DNA of 64,000 nt from JAZBPO01 sp963691775 (GCA_963691775.1 OY829369.1:2790001-2854000); one strand, 5' to 3'; shown: positions 50,886-60,078, numbered from the stretch's first letter. Notes: generated by a model not told the origin, from the letters alone. Made by a program: numbers and translations.

Positions 50886-52364
50886 ATGAAACTAGCCGAT
50901 CGCCTAAGGGATTCGGGTCTGCTGCAGGCGCAGGGATACGTGAATGGTCGCTGGGTCGACGCGGATGGCGGTAGCTGCTTTGAGGTGACCGATCCTGCGG
51001 AAGGAGCAGTACTCGCATCGGTTGCCGACATGGGACGGACTGAAACCCTGCAGGCCGTCGAGGCGGCGCAAGCGTCCTGGGCCGATTGGCGCGCCCGGAC
51101 GGGCAAGGCGCGGGGCGGGATACTGCGTCGCTGGTACGAGCTCATCCTGGAAAATCAGGCGGACCTCGCGGCGATCATGACCGCAGAACAGGGCAAGCCA
51201 CTCGCCGAAAGCGCAGGCGAGATCATCTACGGCGCGTCCTTCGTCGAATGGTTCGCCGAGGAGGCGAAGCGCGTTTACGGCGACGTCGTGCCTCATCACG
51301 CGGATGGCAAGCGCATTCTCGTCCTCAAGCAGCCAGTGGGCGTTGTAGGCGCGATCACTCCCTGGAATTTTCCGAACGCGATGATCACGCGTAAGTGTGC
51401 GCCCGCCCTTGCGGTCGGCTGCCCCGTTGTCATCAAGCCGTCGGAATTGACACCGCTCTCTGCGCTAGCGCTCGCGGAACTCGCACATCGTGCAGGTATT
51501 CCGGACGGCGTATTCAACGTCGTGGTGGGCACCGATGCCGCTGCCATCGGCGCAACGCTCACCGAGCATTCCGACGTCAGGAAGATCGCTTTTACCGGGT
51601 CGACCGGCGTCGGAAAGCTGCTCATGCGCCAAGCGGCGGACACGGTAAAGAAAGTGAGCCTCGAGCTTGGTGGCAACGCGCCTTTCATCGTATTCGACGA
51701 CGCAGATCTCGACGCAGCCGTGCAGGGTGCGCTCGTCTGCAAGTTCCGCAATACCGGTCAGACCTGCGTGTGTGCGAATCGGATCTTCGTCCAGAGCGGC
51801 ATCTATGAGGCATTCGCTGCGAAGCTCGGCGAGGCGGTGTCGGCCATGGTGCAGGGCAACGGCTTCGATGAGGGCGTGAGTCTCGGTCCGCTTATCGAGG
51901 CCCGTGCCGTGGACAAGGTGCAGGGCCACGTTGCCGACGCGCTGGCGCTCGGAGCGCGCGTTGTCGTCGGCGGTGAAGCGCTCCCGGAGCGCGGGCCCAA
52001 CTGGTTCGCGCCTACCGTGCTCGCCGACGCCACGGCCGAGATGCGCGTATTTCGGGAAGAGACTTTCGGGCCGGTGGCGCCGCTGTTTCGATTCGAGGAC
52101 GAGGCCGACGTCATTCGAAAAGCGAACGACACCGAGTACGGTCTTGCGGCGTATTTCTTCGCCAATGATCTCGGGCGCGTGTGGCGTGTCGCGGAAGCGC
52201 TCGAGTACGGCATGGTCGCGGTCAACGAGGGCGTGCTCTCTACCGAGGTTGCGCCCTTCGGCGGTATGAAGGAGAGCGGCCTCGGGCGCGAAGGCTCCAA
52301 GTATGGGGCTGATGAGTTTCTAGAGATGAAGTATCTCCTGCTCGGCGGCATAGGTGCATCCTGA
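50886..52364 (+). CDS. gabD: NAD(P)-dependent succinate/glutarate-semialdehyde dehydrogenase
   Basis: A 492-residue aldehyde dehydrogenase with general base E260 (SLELGGNAP), nucleophile C294 (NTGQTCVCANR), FTGSTGVGK and the end motif FGGMKESGLGREGSKYG, which is characteristic of the GabD subfamily. It probably oxidises succinate semialdehyde, but a broader semialdehyde range is possible, for example aldehydes from the nearby monooxygenase or P450 routes. A strong GGGAG precedes the ATG at 50886. The symbol is given by subfamily, not by proof of substrate. Confidence 0.88.
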   Translation: MKLADRLRDSGLLQAQGYVNGRWVDADGGSCFEVTDPAEGAVLASVADMGRTETLQAVEAAQASWADWRARTGKARGGILRRWYELILENQADLAAIMTAEQGKPLAESAGEIIYGASFVEWFAEEAKRVYGDVVPHHADGKRILVLKQPVGVVGAITPWNFPNAMITRKCAPALAVGCPVVIKPSELTPLSALALAELAHRAGIPDGVFNVVVGTDAAAIGATLTEHSDVRKIAFTGSTGVGKLLMRQAADTVKKVSLELGGNAPFIVFDDADLDAAVQGALVCKFRNTGQTCVCANRIFVQSGIYEAFAAKLGEAVSAMVQGNGFDEGVSLGPLIEARAVDKVQGHVADALALGARVVVGGEALPERGPNWFAPTVLADATAEMRVFREETFGPVAPLFRFEDEADVIRKANDTEYGLAAYFFANDLGRVWRVAEALEYGMVAVNEGVLSTEVAPFGGMKESGLGREGSKYGADEFLEMKYLLLGGIGAS

Positions 52365-52376
52365 CCGGGCCCGTGG

Positions 52377-52960
52377 TCATGCGCGCGTGACCTGTACCGC
52401 TTCGCGCGTGAGCGCCGCGATGGCGTCGAAATCACCGGCGGCGAGCAGATCGCCTGGAACGAACCCGGATTCGCTGGCGCAGACGACGGTTGGCAGTGCC
52501 AGGTAGGCCGGTGTGCTGTTTGGATTCACGCCCCGGAAGAGCGAGCCCACTGCCGGGATGGGGCCCGAGATTGTCTTCAACGCGTCTACACGGGCTTAGC
52601 CGCGTTCGAGCAGTGCAAGGCGCCCCGAAGGGCTACGCGTGCTGGCGACCCGGGATAGGTGCGCTGCCTCGGCTGGCCTGGGCGTGGCGCCAGGACCGAC
52701 CGGGAACTGTCCGCCCGCTGCAGTAACTTTCCTTGAAGTGTTCTGGCACGAAGATGCGTCCGGCACCGCCGAGGAAGTTTGGGGCGGCATCCTTCACGGT
52801 GCGAATCGGCATCGAGCGCCGCTGCCGTGCGCAGCGTGATCTGCTGTGCCTCCAAGCGGCCCGCCCGAGCGTGTGCGCCAAGTCCGATGCACGCGCTGCG
52901 TCCTCGATGACAATGACGGGCAGCAGGCGGATTCGTGCGGAGCACGTCGGTGGTATCCAT
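52377..52960 (-). pseudogene. eda: Decayed KDPG/KHG aldolase (eda) relic
   Basis: Reading leftward from ATG at 52960, pieces of Eda appear in changing frames: MDTTDVLRT, LLPVIVIEDAARASDLAH, LEAQQITLRTAAALDA, IRTVKDAAPNFLGGAGRIF, AAGGQFPVGPGATPRPAEAA and LALLERG, then TAA at 52598-52596, then VDALKTISGPIP and VNPNSTPAYLALPTVVC to the stop at 52377. I place frameshifts near 52933, 52858, 52807 and 52731. About 40 bases between LLERG and VDALK are missing, removing the KFFPAE segment with the Schiff-base lysine. FCPTGG is also lost. Eda splits 2-keto-3-deoxy-6-phosphogluconate in the Entner-Doudoroff pathway; this copy cannot. No edd is nearby. Confidence 0.85.
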
Positions 52961-53112
52961 TTGCGTTCTCTCTTTCTCGTACGGTAGGGGTGGCTTCAGC
53001 AGGCCGCACCGCTACGGAACTGACCGCGGGCCGTATCGTCCGCGCGCGTCGCGCAAGGCCGCAATCCAGCTGTAGGCTTGGCCGGATGGGACATGTCTGG
53101 GGAGAAACCGGC

Positions 53113-54717
53113 ATGAACGAGTTCGACGCACTCATCATCGGATCGGGTTTCGGTGGGCTTTACGCGCTGCATCATCTGCGCGATGAGCTCGGCTTGAACG
53201 TGCGCGCGTTCGACGGTGCAGGGGGGGTCGGTGGTACCTGGTGGTACAACCGCTATCCGGGCGCGCGCGTCGATGCGCCGAGCAGCCCCTTCTACGCATA
53301 TACCTTCGACAAGAGTCTCGTTGACGAGTGGGACTGGCCGGAGACGCAGGCCTCCCAAGCGACCGTGCTGTCCTATCTCGAACACTTTGCCGACCGCTAC
53401 GACCTGCGCCGGGACATCCAGTTCGAAACCTGGATCACCGATGCGCGCTACGACGAAGATCGTCAGCGGTGGACCATCGATACGCATACTGGCGAAACGG
53501 CGACTGCGCAGTTTCTCGTTTGTGCCGTCGGGGCGCTGTTCGTCGCGAACATGCCTGACATCCCCGGCATCGAGGATTTCAGCGGTGAGTGCCACCACAC
53601 CGGCCGCTGGCCTCATGACCCCGTCGCATTCGAGGGCAAGCGCGTGGCCGTGATCGGCACGGGCTCCTCTGGCATTCAGGCGATCCCGGAGATCGCGAAG
53701 ACCGCCGAGCACGTGACGGTCTTCCAGCGCACGCCTCAGTACGCGCTGCCCGCACGAAATCGACCGCTCGGGGAAGCAGAACGCGCCAAGTACCGAGACG
53801 ACTGGGAGAACCTGCGCACGTCCATGAATCGCCGCGGCGGCTGGCCCTTTCCGACCACGAAACTCCGCGCCGCCGATGCCACGCCCGACGAGCGCCGCGC
53901 GCGCTACGAGGCCATGTGGGAAGAGGGCGGCATGCACCTGATGATCAATAGCTATCGTGGCGTGGTGGCCAATGAATGGCTGAACGACGAGGTTTCCGAG
54001 TTCGTGCGCGAGAAAATTCGCGCCACGGTCGAGGATAAGGAAACTGCCCGCAAGCTCATGCCGAGCTATCACATAGGCACCAAGCGGATGATTCTCGACA
54101 ACGGCTATTTCGAGACCTACAACCGCGGGAATGTCTCGTTGGTCGATCTACGGGAAGATCCGATTGACACCTTCACCGAGCGCGGCATCCGCACGCGGTC
54201 CGGCGAATATCCGATCGACATGCTTGTGCTCGCGACAGGCTTCGACGCCGTCAGCGGCTCCATGCTCAACTTGAATCCGAAGGGCCGTGGTGGCCTAAGC
54301 CTGAAAGAGAAATGGGGCGAACGCTTCGACAACTACTTCGGCACGGCGATCGCTGGCTTCCCGAACCTCTTCATGATTCACGGCCCCGGCGCGCCTGGCG
54401 TGTTCTTCACCATGCCGCTCGGCGCCGAGCGAACCGCTGACTGGATTGGCGAGTGCATCCGCCACATGCGCGCAGAAGGGCTCGGCGCGATCGAGGCGAC
54501 CATCGAATCGGAAGCGGCGTGGGGTCAGGAGATCAACGGTATCGCCGAGCGCACGCTCTATCCGCGTACGAACTCCTGGTACATGGGTGCCAACATCCCG
54601 GGTAAGCCGCGCCAGTTCCTCGGCCATCTGCGCGGGTCGCAGTACTTCGATCGGCTGACCGAAGTTGCCGGAGCGGGTTACGAGGGGTTCAGCACGGAGC
54701 CGCAGAACGGCGCTTGA
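53113..54717 (+). CDS. Baeyer-Villiger-type flavin monooxygenase
   Basis: A 534-residue FAD/NADPH monooxygenase. The FAD motif GSGFGG is at 10-15, GGTWWYNRYPGARVD is near 38, the BVMO fingerprint FSGECHHTGRW is near 157, and a second Rossmann motif GTGSSG is near 184. These enzymes insert oxygen next to a ketone to give esters or lactones (cyclohexanone monooxygenase type). With a serine hydrolase, SDRs and a semialdehyde dehydrogenase in the region, ketone breakdown is plausible but not proven. The ATG at 53113 follows GGGGAG; a TAGGCT at 53073-53078 may be the -10 box. Confidence 0.9.
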   Translation: MNEFDALIIGSGFGGLYALHHLRDELGLNVRAFDGAGGVGGTWWYNRYPGARVDAPSSPFYAYTFDKSLVDEWDWPETQASQATVLSYLEHFADRYDLRRDIQFETWITDARYDEDRQRWTIDTHTGETATAQFLVCAVGALFVANMPDIPGIEDFSGECHHTGRWPHDPVAFEGKRVAVIGTGSSGIQAIPEIAKTAEHVTVFQRTPQYALPARNRPLGEAERAKYRDDWENLRTSMNRRGGWPFPTTKLRAADATPDERRARYEAMWEEGGMHLMINSYRGVVANEWLNDEVSEFVREKIRATVEDKETARKLMPSYHIGTKRMILDNGYFETYNRGNVSLVDLREDPIDTFTERGIRTRSGEYPIDMLVLATGFDAVSGSMLNLNPKGRGGLSLKEKWGERFDNYFGTAIAGFPNLFMIHGPGAPGVFFTMPLGAERTADWIGECIRHMRAEGLGAIEATIESEAAWGQEINGIAERTLYPRTNSWYMGANIPGKPRQFLGHLRGSQYFDRLTEVAGAGYEGFSTEPQNGA

Positions 54718-55027
54718 GCAGTTTCCCCGGCTGAGAATGGCCAGAGGCGGCTTCACCGCCGCGGATCGCGCCCATCGGGGCGGTGCTTCGAACCTTTGTC
54801 GCAAACGAGGGCTGGGATGAAAGCGGCGTCGTGCAGAGCGCCCACCGGACCGCTGGCTCCGTCGCCACGGAGAGTTGAACAGACCGCGCCCTGAGCGCTG
54901 CGCTGGTTTCGATTCCCGGAGGCTAACGGTTCGCGGAGGCTAACGGTTCGCGGAGGCGGATGGTTCTCGCGGCGGCAACGCGCGCATAGGCTGCGTTCTG
55001 GGGCAGCAGAGCCCGTCAGTGTTTGTG
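54718..55027. other. Convergent intergenic region with short tandem repeats
   Basis: A 310-base gap between the ends of the monooxygenase and regulator genes. It has no credible gene. Its main feature is the 17-bp tandem repeat at 54917-54969, listed separately. No classical hairpin plus T-run terminator is visible for either gene. Confidence 0.5.
54917..54969. repeat. 17-bp tandem repeat, two perfect copies plus one diverged
   Basis: CGGAGGCTAACGGTTCG occurs at 54917-54933 and 54934-54950, followed by a related 19-base copy (CGGAGGCGGATGGTTCTCG) at 54951-54969. It lies between two convergent genes, so a promoter role is unlikely; slippage expansion or a transcript-end structure is more likely. 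Confidence 0.9.
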
Positions 55028-56677
55028 CTAAGTCGAGGGCGCTTGCGCGCCGCCTGACCAGTTCGCAAGTTCTAGGCTTTCTACCAGGTATTGGTTCTGA
55101 GCCGGGTCCGCAAAGGCCAACCAATCGATGTCCTGCATGGTCAAAGGCGGCCGCCGGGACTCGTAGTCCGCCAGGGCTGCGACCGCCTCATCGACGCGGC
55201 CGCAGCGGGCCAGCGTCACGACTCTGATCAGGTGTCCGTACCAGTAATTGCGACGCAGGCTCAGCGACTGCGCATTGCTGTATAACGCCTCGTCCCACTC
55301 GCCCATCCAGAAGTGACAGGCGGCAAGCTCGTTGTGTGCGTGGAACGCCCAGAAATCGAAGGGGTTGAGGCGCAAGGCAAGTTTCAGGGAGGCGGCCCCG
55401 CCCTCAGGATCACCGGACAGGTAGCGCGCCGAACCAAGATGCGAGTGGGCGATCGCAAGGCTACGATTGATTTTGATTGCGCGCTCATAGAACGAGGTGC
55501 TGGCGGACGGATTACCACCCATCATCACTGCGACGCCTACAAGGGTCAGGGCGGACGCGTGGCTTGGATCAATCGCGAGTACGCGCTGGGCGGCTGCCTC
55601 GAGGCGTGACCAGACGCCGCGCTCGCCGTGTTGCGTTGACAGATTCCAGAATTCCCACCACGCCATGTTGATCAGTGCATCAACATGATCGGGATTGCGC
55701 GCGAGCACTGTTTCATAGCACTGGCGTGCCAGCGCAGCATCCTCGCGCGTATGGCGGTGCTGGTGATGGCGTCCACGCCGAACCAGGCGCCAGTCATCCA
55801 GGTCTTCGGGGGTCGCCAACGCACTGCGGTGCGCCTCTACGCGCTCGACCTCAGGCTCTACATGGGCGGCGACCAGCGATGAGATTTCATCCTGTATAAG
55901 GAAGACATCGCTCATTGTCCGATCGAAGCGCGCGGACCAGATTACGTGCTGCTCCTCGGCGGCGATCAGTTCCGTGGCGACGCGTAACCGACGGCCAGCC
56001 CTACGCACCGTCCCGGTGACGAGATAGGACACGGACAGCTTTCGAGCGATCTCCTTAAGGTCTGCGTCATCAGTGTTCAGAGCGAAGACCGAATGCGCCG
56101 CCGTAATGGGCAAGGAGCGAAACGCCTGCAGGCGATCGATCACGTCTTCGGTGATGGCCTCAGCAAGGATTGCGTCCCCTTCATCTTGAGACCGAATGCG
56201 GAAGGGCAACACGGCAACGCCCGGGCTGCTGAAGCTGGCCTCGGCGCCCTCGGCACTCACCGGTCCATGATCGCGTACGCCTTGATCGGCGGCCGGCTCG
56301 CGAAGATCCAATCGTTCGACTTGGCTATGCGCGACCGAGCCCGCACGGACGTCCGCGCTGTCTGCGGTTATTGCGGCTTCGAGCAGGCGGTAACCGCGTT
56401 TCGTCACGGTCTGGATATAGCGGGGAGCCTTGGCGTCATCACCGAGGGCCTTGCGAAGCGTCGCAATGGCACGGTGCACGGAATTGTCGCTGACGAAGAC
56501 GCCACCCCAGACCACGTCCAGCATCTCTTCTGGCGAAACTGTCCGGGGCGCTTCGCGAACCAGGAGCAAAAGCACGTCCATGACGCGCGCCTCTATGGGC
56601 TGAGCGCCGTTCTTCGCGATGATGGTGAGCTTATCTGGTTCGACCCGAACGTCACCAAGCGTGAACGTGCCGGTCAT
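55028..56677 (-). CDS. Winged-helix (CadC/OmpR-type) regulator with TPR-like C-terminus
   Basis: A 549-residue protein. The N-terminal winged helix (about 5-105) has LGDVRVEPDKLTI, ARVMDVLLLLVREAPRTVSPEEMLDVVWG and VTKRGYRLLE. A linker is followed by a TolB-N-like/cyclase-associated segment starting GVAVLPFRIRS (about 155-290) and then TPR-like repeats to the end (CYETVLARNPDHVDALINMA). No membrane helix is visible, so unlike CadC it should be cytoplasmic. The ATG at 56677 begins at the winged helix; a TTG at 56773 would add 32 residues. Target genes are unknown; it converges with the monooxygenase. Confidence 0.83.
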   Translation of the reverse strand: MTGTFTLGDVRVEPDKLTIIAKNGAQPIEARVMDVLLLLVREAPRTVSPEEMLDVVWGGVFVSDNSVHRAIATLRKALGDDAKAPRYIQTVTKRGYRLLEAAITADSADVRAGSVAHSQVERLDLREPAADQGVRDHGPVSAEGAEASFSSPGVAVLPFRIRSQDEGDAILAEAITEDVIDRLQAFRSLPITAAHSVFALNTDDADLKEIARKLSVSYLVTGTVRRAGRRLRVATELIAAEEQHVIWSARFDRTMSDVFLIQDEISSLVAAHVEPEVERVEAHRSALATPEDLDDWRLVRRGRHHQHRHTREDAALARQCYETVLARNPDHVDALINMAWWEFWNLSTQHGERGVWSRLEAAAQRVLAIDPSHASALTLVGVAVMMGGNPSASTSFYERAIKINRSLAIAHSHLGSARYLSGDPEGGAASLKLALRLNPFDFWAFHAHNELAACHFWMGEWDEALYSNAQSLSLRRNYWYGHLIRVVTLARCGRVDEAVAALADYESRRPPLTMQDIDWLAFADPAQNQYLVESLELANWSGGAQAPST

Positions 56678-56932
56678 CCCGTCTGGCCCGAACCCGATAA
56701 AGGAATCGATTTGTAACCCGGAGATTAACCCACTTTCTTCGACCGTCACTCCTTCAAGGGGGGTACCGACCAACGGCTGGTCGTTTCTGAGGCTTGCAGC
56801 TTCCTACCGCTTCTTGCGTACCGCTGGGAAACTAAGGACCAGCCAGGTCGCAGCATCGGGGCGGTTCACTCGGCGTAGGTGGCCCTGGGTTGAGTCGCAC
56901 GCGGACCCGACATAGGTATGAGGGTGGACAAA

Positions 56933-56962
56933 CGAAAACGGGCCCGGTTGGGCCCGTTTTCG
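56933..56962 (-). terminator. Strong intrinsic terminator of ssrA
   Basis: A perfect 13-bp inverted repeat, CGAAAACGGGCCC (56933-56945) and GGGCCCGTTTTCG (56950-56962), around a 4-base loop GGTT. The minus-strand RNA ends its GC-rich stem in a U-rich arm, just 5 bases past the tmRNA 3' end. The A/T arms make it usable in both directions, although nothing transcribes into it from the left. Confidence 0.92.
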
Positions 56963-56967
56963 TCTGA

Positions 56968-57326
56968 TGGTGGAGGCGGCGGGAATCGAACCCGCGTCCG
57001 TCAGCATTCAGCCTTCGGTTCTACATGCTTAGTCTCGCCGTTTCGTTTAACGACCGAGGCGCCGACGGACAGGCTCCGCGATCGCGATCCCGATTGGGTT
57101 TAACGCTTCGGCCCCGGGCAAGGCCTCCACGCGATCCTGTGTTCAGCGACCACGTCGGGGTTGCCCACAGGCAGGCGTCCCGAGTGGCTCACAGCTTATT
57201 AGGCTGCGAGAGCGTAGTTGTCGTCGTTGGCAACTATATAGATTGCAATCTTTGATTAACGAGAGTGATCGCCCTCTCGGCATGCACCTAGGGCCTCCTC
57301 ACCGGCGTCGAAGCCAGGTCGCCCCC
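56968..57326 (-). ncRNA. ssrA: Transfer-messenger RNA (tmRNA)
   Basis: tmRNA rescues stalled ribosomes with SmpB and tags the incomplete protein for proteolysis. The 359-base gene starts GGGGGCGACCTGGCTTCGAC and ends in the tRNA-like GGTTCGATTCCCGCCGCCTCC with an encoded ACCA end at 56968. The tag-coding segment at 57231-57202 reads ANDDNYALAA followed by tandem stops TAA TAA, a gammaproteobacterial tag. Acceptor-stem ends pair (GGGGGCG with the CGCC/UCC end). smpB lies 750 bases away, which is unusually close but common in this class. Confidence 0.98.
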
Positions 57327-57421
57327 ATGTGGAAAATCTCGCAATTGGCTGGTGCCTTCATGCGAGGCGCTGATACTAACATGCGGCAGTAAGGCGAAGA
57401 ATCAAGGAGCACGTAGTAGCC

Positions 57422-58063
57422 ATGCAGCACTCACGCATCGCTGGGGTGACGATCAAGGCGTGGTGCAATGTTGTGGCGAGCTGCCTGCTCCTCGCGCACG
57501 CGTTCCTCACGCATGCGGCGCCTCCCGAGGGACTGCCCGATCCTTGGCGTGCTTGGGTCGAGTTCGCGAGTTACGGCGTGCTTCCGCTGGAGGTGCACTG
57601 TGGCCCAGGCGTCGCGGGGGTTTCGGAGTGTCGGGCTGTAGCGGGCTCGGATATTCATGCGCACCCCTACCATGACCTGAATACAGCCTCCCTGGAGATG
57701 CGTCCGGATGATGCGCTTGCCCAATACGTGCTCGGCCTCCGAAAGGCTCGCCCGGAACCCGAAGCGGGCCTGCCTCACATCATTCGCGCGGTCGGGCTCA
57801 CCGGCCAACCTGGCCCCTTGGTGGATCTCGTTCAGAACTCGCGTTGGGGCGTGACCGCGATCAACGGGCAACCTGCGATCGAACCGATGAAGAAGCGATT
57901 CGTGTTGTTCGAGGCGGCGCGCCGCCTGGGGCACGGGTTGATCGACACGAGCGGTAACCGCGCCGAGCTGGCTCGTTTGATCGGCGCGGTGCAGGTCGGC
58001 GTGCTCGAGGCGGAGGTCGATGCCTTGCTGCTTGAGATCGAGTCAGTCGAGGGCGCCGGCTGA
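57422..58063 (+). CDS. Exported protein of unknown function
   Basis: A 213-residue protein with a signal peptide (hydrophobic NVVASCLLLAHAFLTHA after a basic start, cleavage near HAA). The mature part has no repeat or metal motif that I recognise; it contains LPLEVHCGPG and a second cysteine in SECRAV that might pair, followed by helical segments. AAGGAG lies about 12 bases before the ATG. It is placed between ssrA and smpB on the opposite strand to both. Function unknown. Confidence 0.7.
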   Translation: MQHSRIAGVTIKAWCNVVASCLLLAHAFLTHAAPPEGLPDPWRAWVEFASYGVLPLEVHCGPGVAGVSECRAVAGSDIHAHPYHDLNTASLEMRPDDALAQYVLGLRKARPEPEAGLPHIIRAVGLTGQPGPLVDLVQNSRWGVTAINGQPAIEPMKKRFVLFEAARRLGHGLIDTSGNRAELARLIGAVQVGVLEAEVDALLLEIESVEGAG

Positions 58064-58075
58064 CGCGCCCAGGGA

Positions 58076-58552
58076 TCAGGCGGACTGCTTGAGCACGCGC
58101 TGCTTGTCGCGCTGCCAGTCCTTTTCCTTCTTGTCTTCGCGCTTGTCGTGCTGCTTCTTGCCCTTGGCGAGCGCGATCTCGACTTTCACGAGCGGGCCCT
58201 TCCAATACATGGCGGTCGCGACCGCGGTGAAGCCCCTCTGGGAGGTGGCGCCGAACAGGCGCGCGATCTCGCGCTTATGCAGGAGCAGCTTGCGGTCTCG
58301 CGTGGGCTCCGGACTCACGTGCGTGCTCGCCTCCTTGAGCGGCGTGATGTGGGCATTCAGGAGGAAAGCCTCGCCGTTCTGGACGTGTACGTGAGTGTCC
58401 ACGAGCTGGCCCTTACCGGCGCGCAGGGCCTTCACTTCCCAGCCTTCGAGCGCGATCCCCGCCTCGAAACGGTCTTCTAGGTGGTAGTCGAACTTCGCTC
58501 GTTTGTTCAGGGCGATGGTGTTGCCGCCGCCGCTATTCGTTTTCTTGCTCAT
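58076..58552 (-). CDS. smpB: SsrA-binding protein SmpB
   Basis: SmpB binds tmRNA and places it in the A site of stalled ribosomes. The 158-residue protein has ALNKRAKFDYHLEDRFEAGI, LEGWEVKALRAGKGQL and the basic C-terminal tail KGKKQHDKREDKKEKDWQRD that inserts into the mRNA channel. The ATG at 58552 gives the standard MSKK start with a Gly-rich linker. It is one of the trans-translation genes next to ssrA and, on the other strand, ratA, the usual gammaproteobacterial neighbourhood. Confidence 0.97.
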   Translation of the reverse strand: MSKKTNSGGGNTIALNKRAKFDYHLEDRFEAGIALEGWEVKALRAGKGQLVDTHVHVQNGEAFLLNAHITPLKEASTHVSPEPTRDRKLLLHKREIARLFGATSQRGFTAVATAMYWKGPLVKVEIALAKGKKQHDKREDKKEKDWQRDKQRVLKQSA

Positions 58553-58701
58553 GACGCAAGTATGGGGTGGGGATGATGTGATCCCAAGAGGCGCGTCATC
58601 TGCTTGAGGCGTCTTGGCGCACCCGGCACTATCGCGCGCAGCATCCGAGGCACCCATGAAGAGGTGCCGCGTTCCTTCTCTGTCTAGGAGTATTCCGGTC
58701 T

Positions 58702-60075
58702 ATGGCTCTCGGAGGCGACAGCTCGCGCCACGGCATGTGGAGCAATCGATGGATGTTTGTACTGGCTGCTGCAGGTTCTGCAGTCGGCCTTGGAAACATC
58801 TGGAAGTTTCCCTACATGGCCGGAGAGAACGGCGGCGGCGCCTTCATCATGGTGTATCTGTTCTGCGTCTTTCTGGTCGGCATCCCGATCATGATGGCCG
58901 AGACGCTCATGGGACGGGCCACGCGTTCGTCGCCCATCAACACGATGCGTGAACTGGTCACGCACTCGAACGCGAAGGGCGGCTGGACGCTCATCGGTTG
59001 GATGGGCGTTGCAGCTGGCTTCCTGATTCTTTCGTTCTACGGCGTCATCGCGGGCTGGACCGTGCACTACGTCGTCGAGACGGCCAGCGGTTCCTTCACG
59101 GGCGCGACGGGGGACGTGACCGGCCAGGTCTTCGGCGACTTCCTTGCCAATCCACTGATGCTGATCGGTTGGCAGACCCTGTTCATGATCCTGACGATCT
59201 GGATCGTCTCAAGGGGCATCAGCGGCGGGATCGAGATCGCCATCAAGTGGCTCATGCCGACGCTCTTCCTGATGCTTATGGGACTGCTCGCTTACTCCGT
59301 GACCACCGACGGCTTCGGCGATGCGATGGCGTTCATGTTCAGTTTCGACCCCTCGAAGCTCGGTGTGGAGGGCATGCTGGATGCCATGGGGCAGGCCTTC
59401 TTTACTCTCTCGCTGGGTATGGGCGCGATCATGGCCTATGGCGCCTACGTCCCTTCTGACGCCAAACTCACGTCCACGGTCGGGACCATTGCGCTGCTCG
59501 ATACGCTGGTGGCGACCGTCTCTGGTGTCGTCGTGTTCTCGCTCGTTTTCACCTACGGCCTCGAACCCAGTGACGGGCCGGGTCTGATGTTCGTGACCCT
59601 GCCACTCGCCTTTGGCCAGATGCCCTTCGGTGCCGCGATCGGCACGATCTTCTTCCTGCTCGTGAGCTTCGCGGCGCTGACCTCTGCAATCTCGCTTACT
59701 GAGCCGGCGCTTGCCTGGCTCGTCGAGGATTACAACGCGAAGCGTCAGCGGGTCGCGATCAGCCTCGGCGTGATCTGCTGGATCCTTGGGCTGGGCACCG
59801 TGTTCTCGTTCAACATCTGGTCAGACTTTCACGTAGTTGGCGAAAAGACGGTGTTCGACGTCATCGACTTTGCGTCGAACAACGTGATGCTGCCCCTCGG
59901 CGGCATGCTCATCGCGCTCTTCGCCGGCTTCGTGCTGCCCAAGGCGCTGGTGGCGGAGCAGCTCGGCCATAGCGGCTGGCGACTGTCGCTGTTCCTCCTG
60001 CTGCTCCGCTTCCTGGCTCCCGCGGGCGTCCTCGCGGTGTTCGCATACACCATCTGGACCGCCATGGCGGGCTGA
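58702..60075 (+). CDS. Neurotransmitter:sodium symporter (NSS/SNF) family transporter
   Basis: A 457-residue inner-membrane protein with 11-12 helices. It has the NSS helix 1 signature AAGSAVGLGNIWKFPYMAGENGGG (about 22-45) containing the unwound Na+/substrate site, and family matches in AETLMGRATRSSP. Bacterial members such as LeuT, MhsT and TnaT take up amino acids with sodium, which fits a saline habitat. AGGAG precedes the ATG by 10 bases. It is followed by ratA-rnfH after 3 bases and may share their transcript. Confidence 0.93.
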   Translation: MALGGDSSRHGMWSNRWMFVLAAAGSAVGLGNIWKFPYMAGENGGGAFIMVYLFCVFLVGIPIMMAETLMGRATRSSPINTMRELVTHSNAKGGWTLIGWMGVAAGFLILSFYGVIAGWTVHYVVETASGSFTGATGDVTGQVFGDFLANPLMLIGWQTLFMILTIWIVSRGISGGIEIAIKWLMPTLFLMLMGLLAYSVTTDGFGDAMAFMFSFDPSKLGVEGMLDAMGQAFFTLSLGMGAIMAYGAYVPSDAKLTSTVGTIALLDTLVATVSGVVVFSLVFTYGLEPSDGPGLMFVTLPLAFGQMPFGAAIGTIFFLLVSFAALTSAISLTEPALAWLVEDYNAKRQRVAISLGVICWILGLGTVFSFNIWSDFHVVGEKTVFDVIDFASNNVMLPLGGMLIALFAGFVLPKALVAEQLGHSGWRLSLFLLLLRFLAPAGVLAVFAYTIWTAMAG

Positions 60076-60078
60076 GTC

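Noticed and set aside
52586..52960. Separate 124-residue gene on the minus strand
   Set aside because: Its readable parts are fragments of the decayed eda gene, not a new protein.
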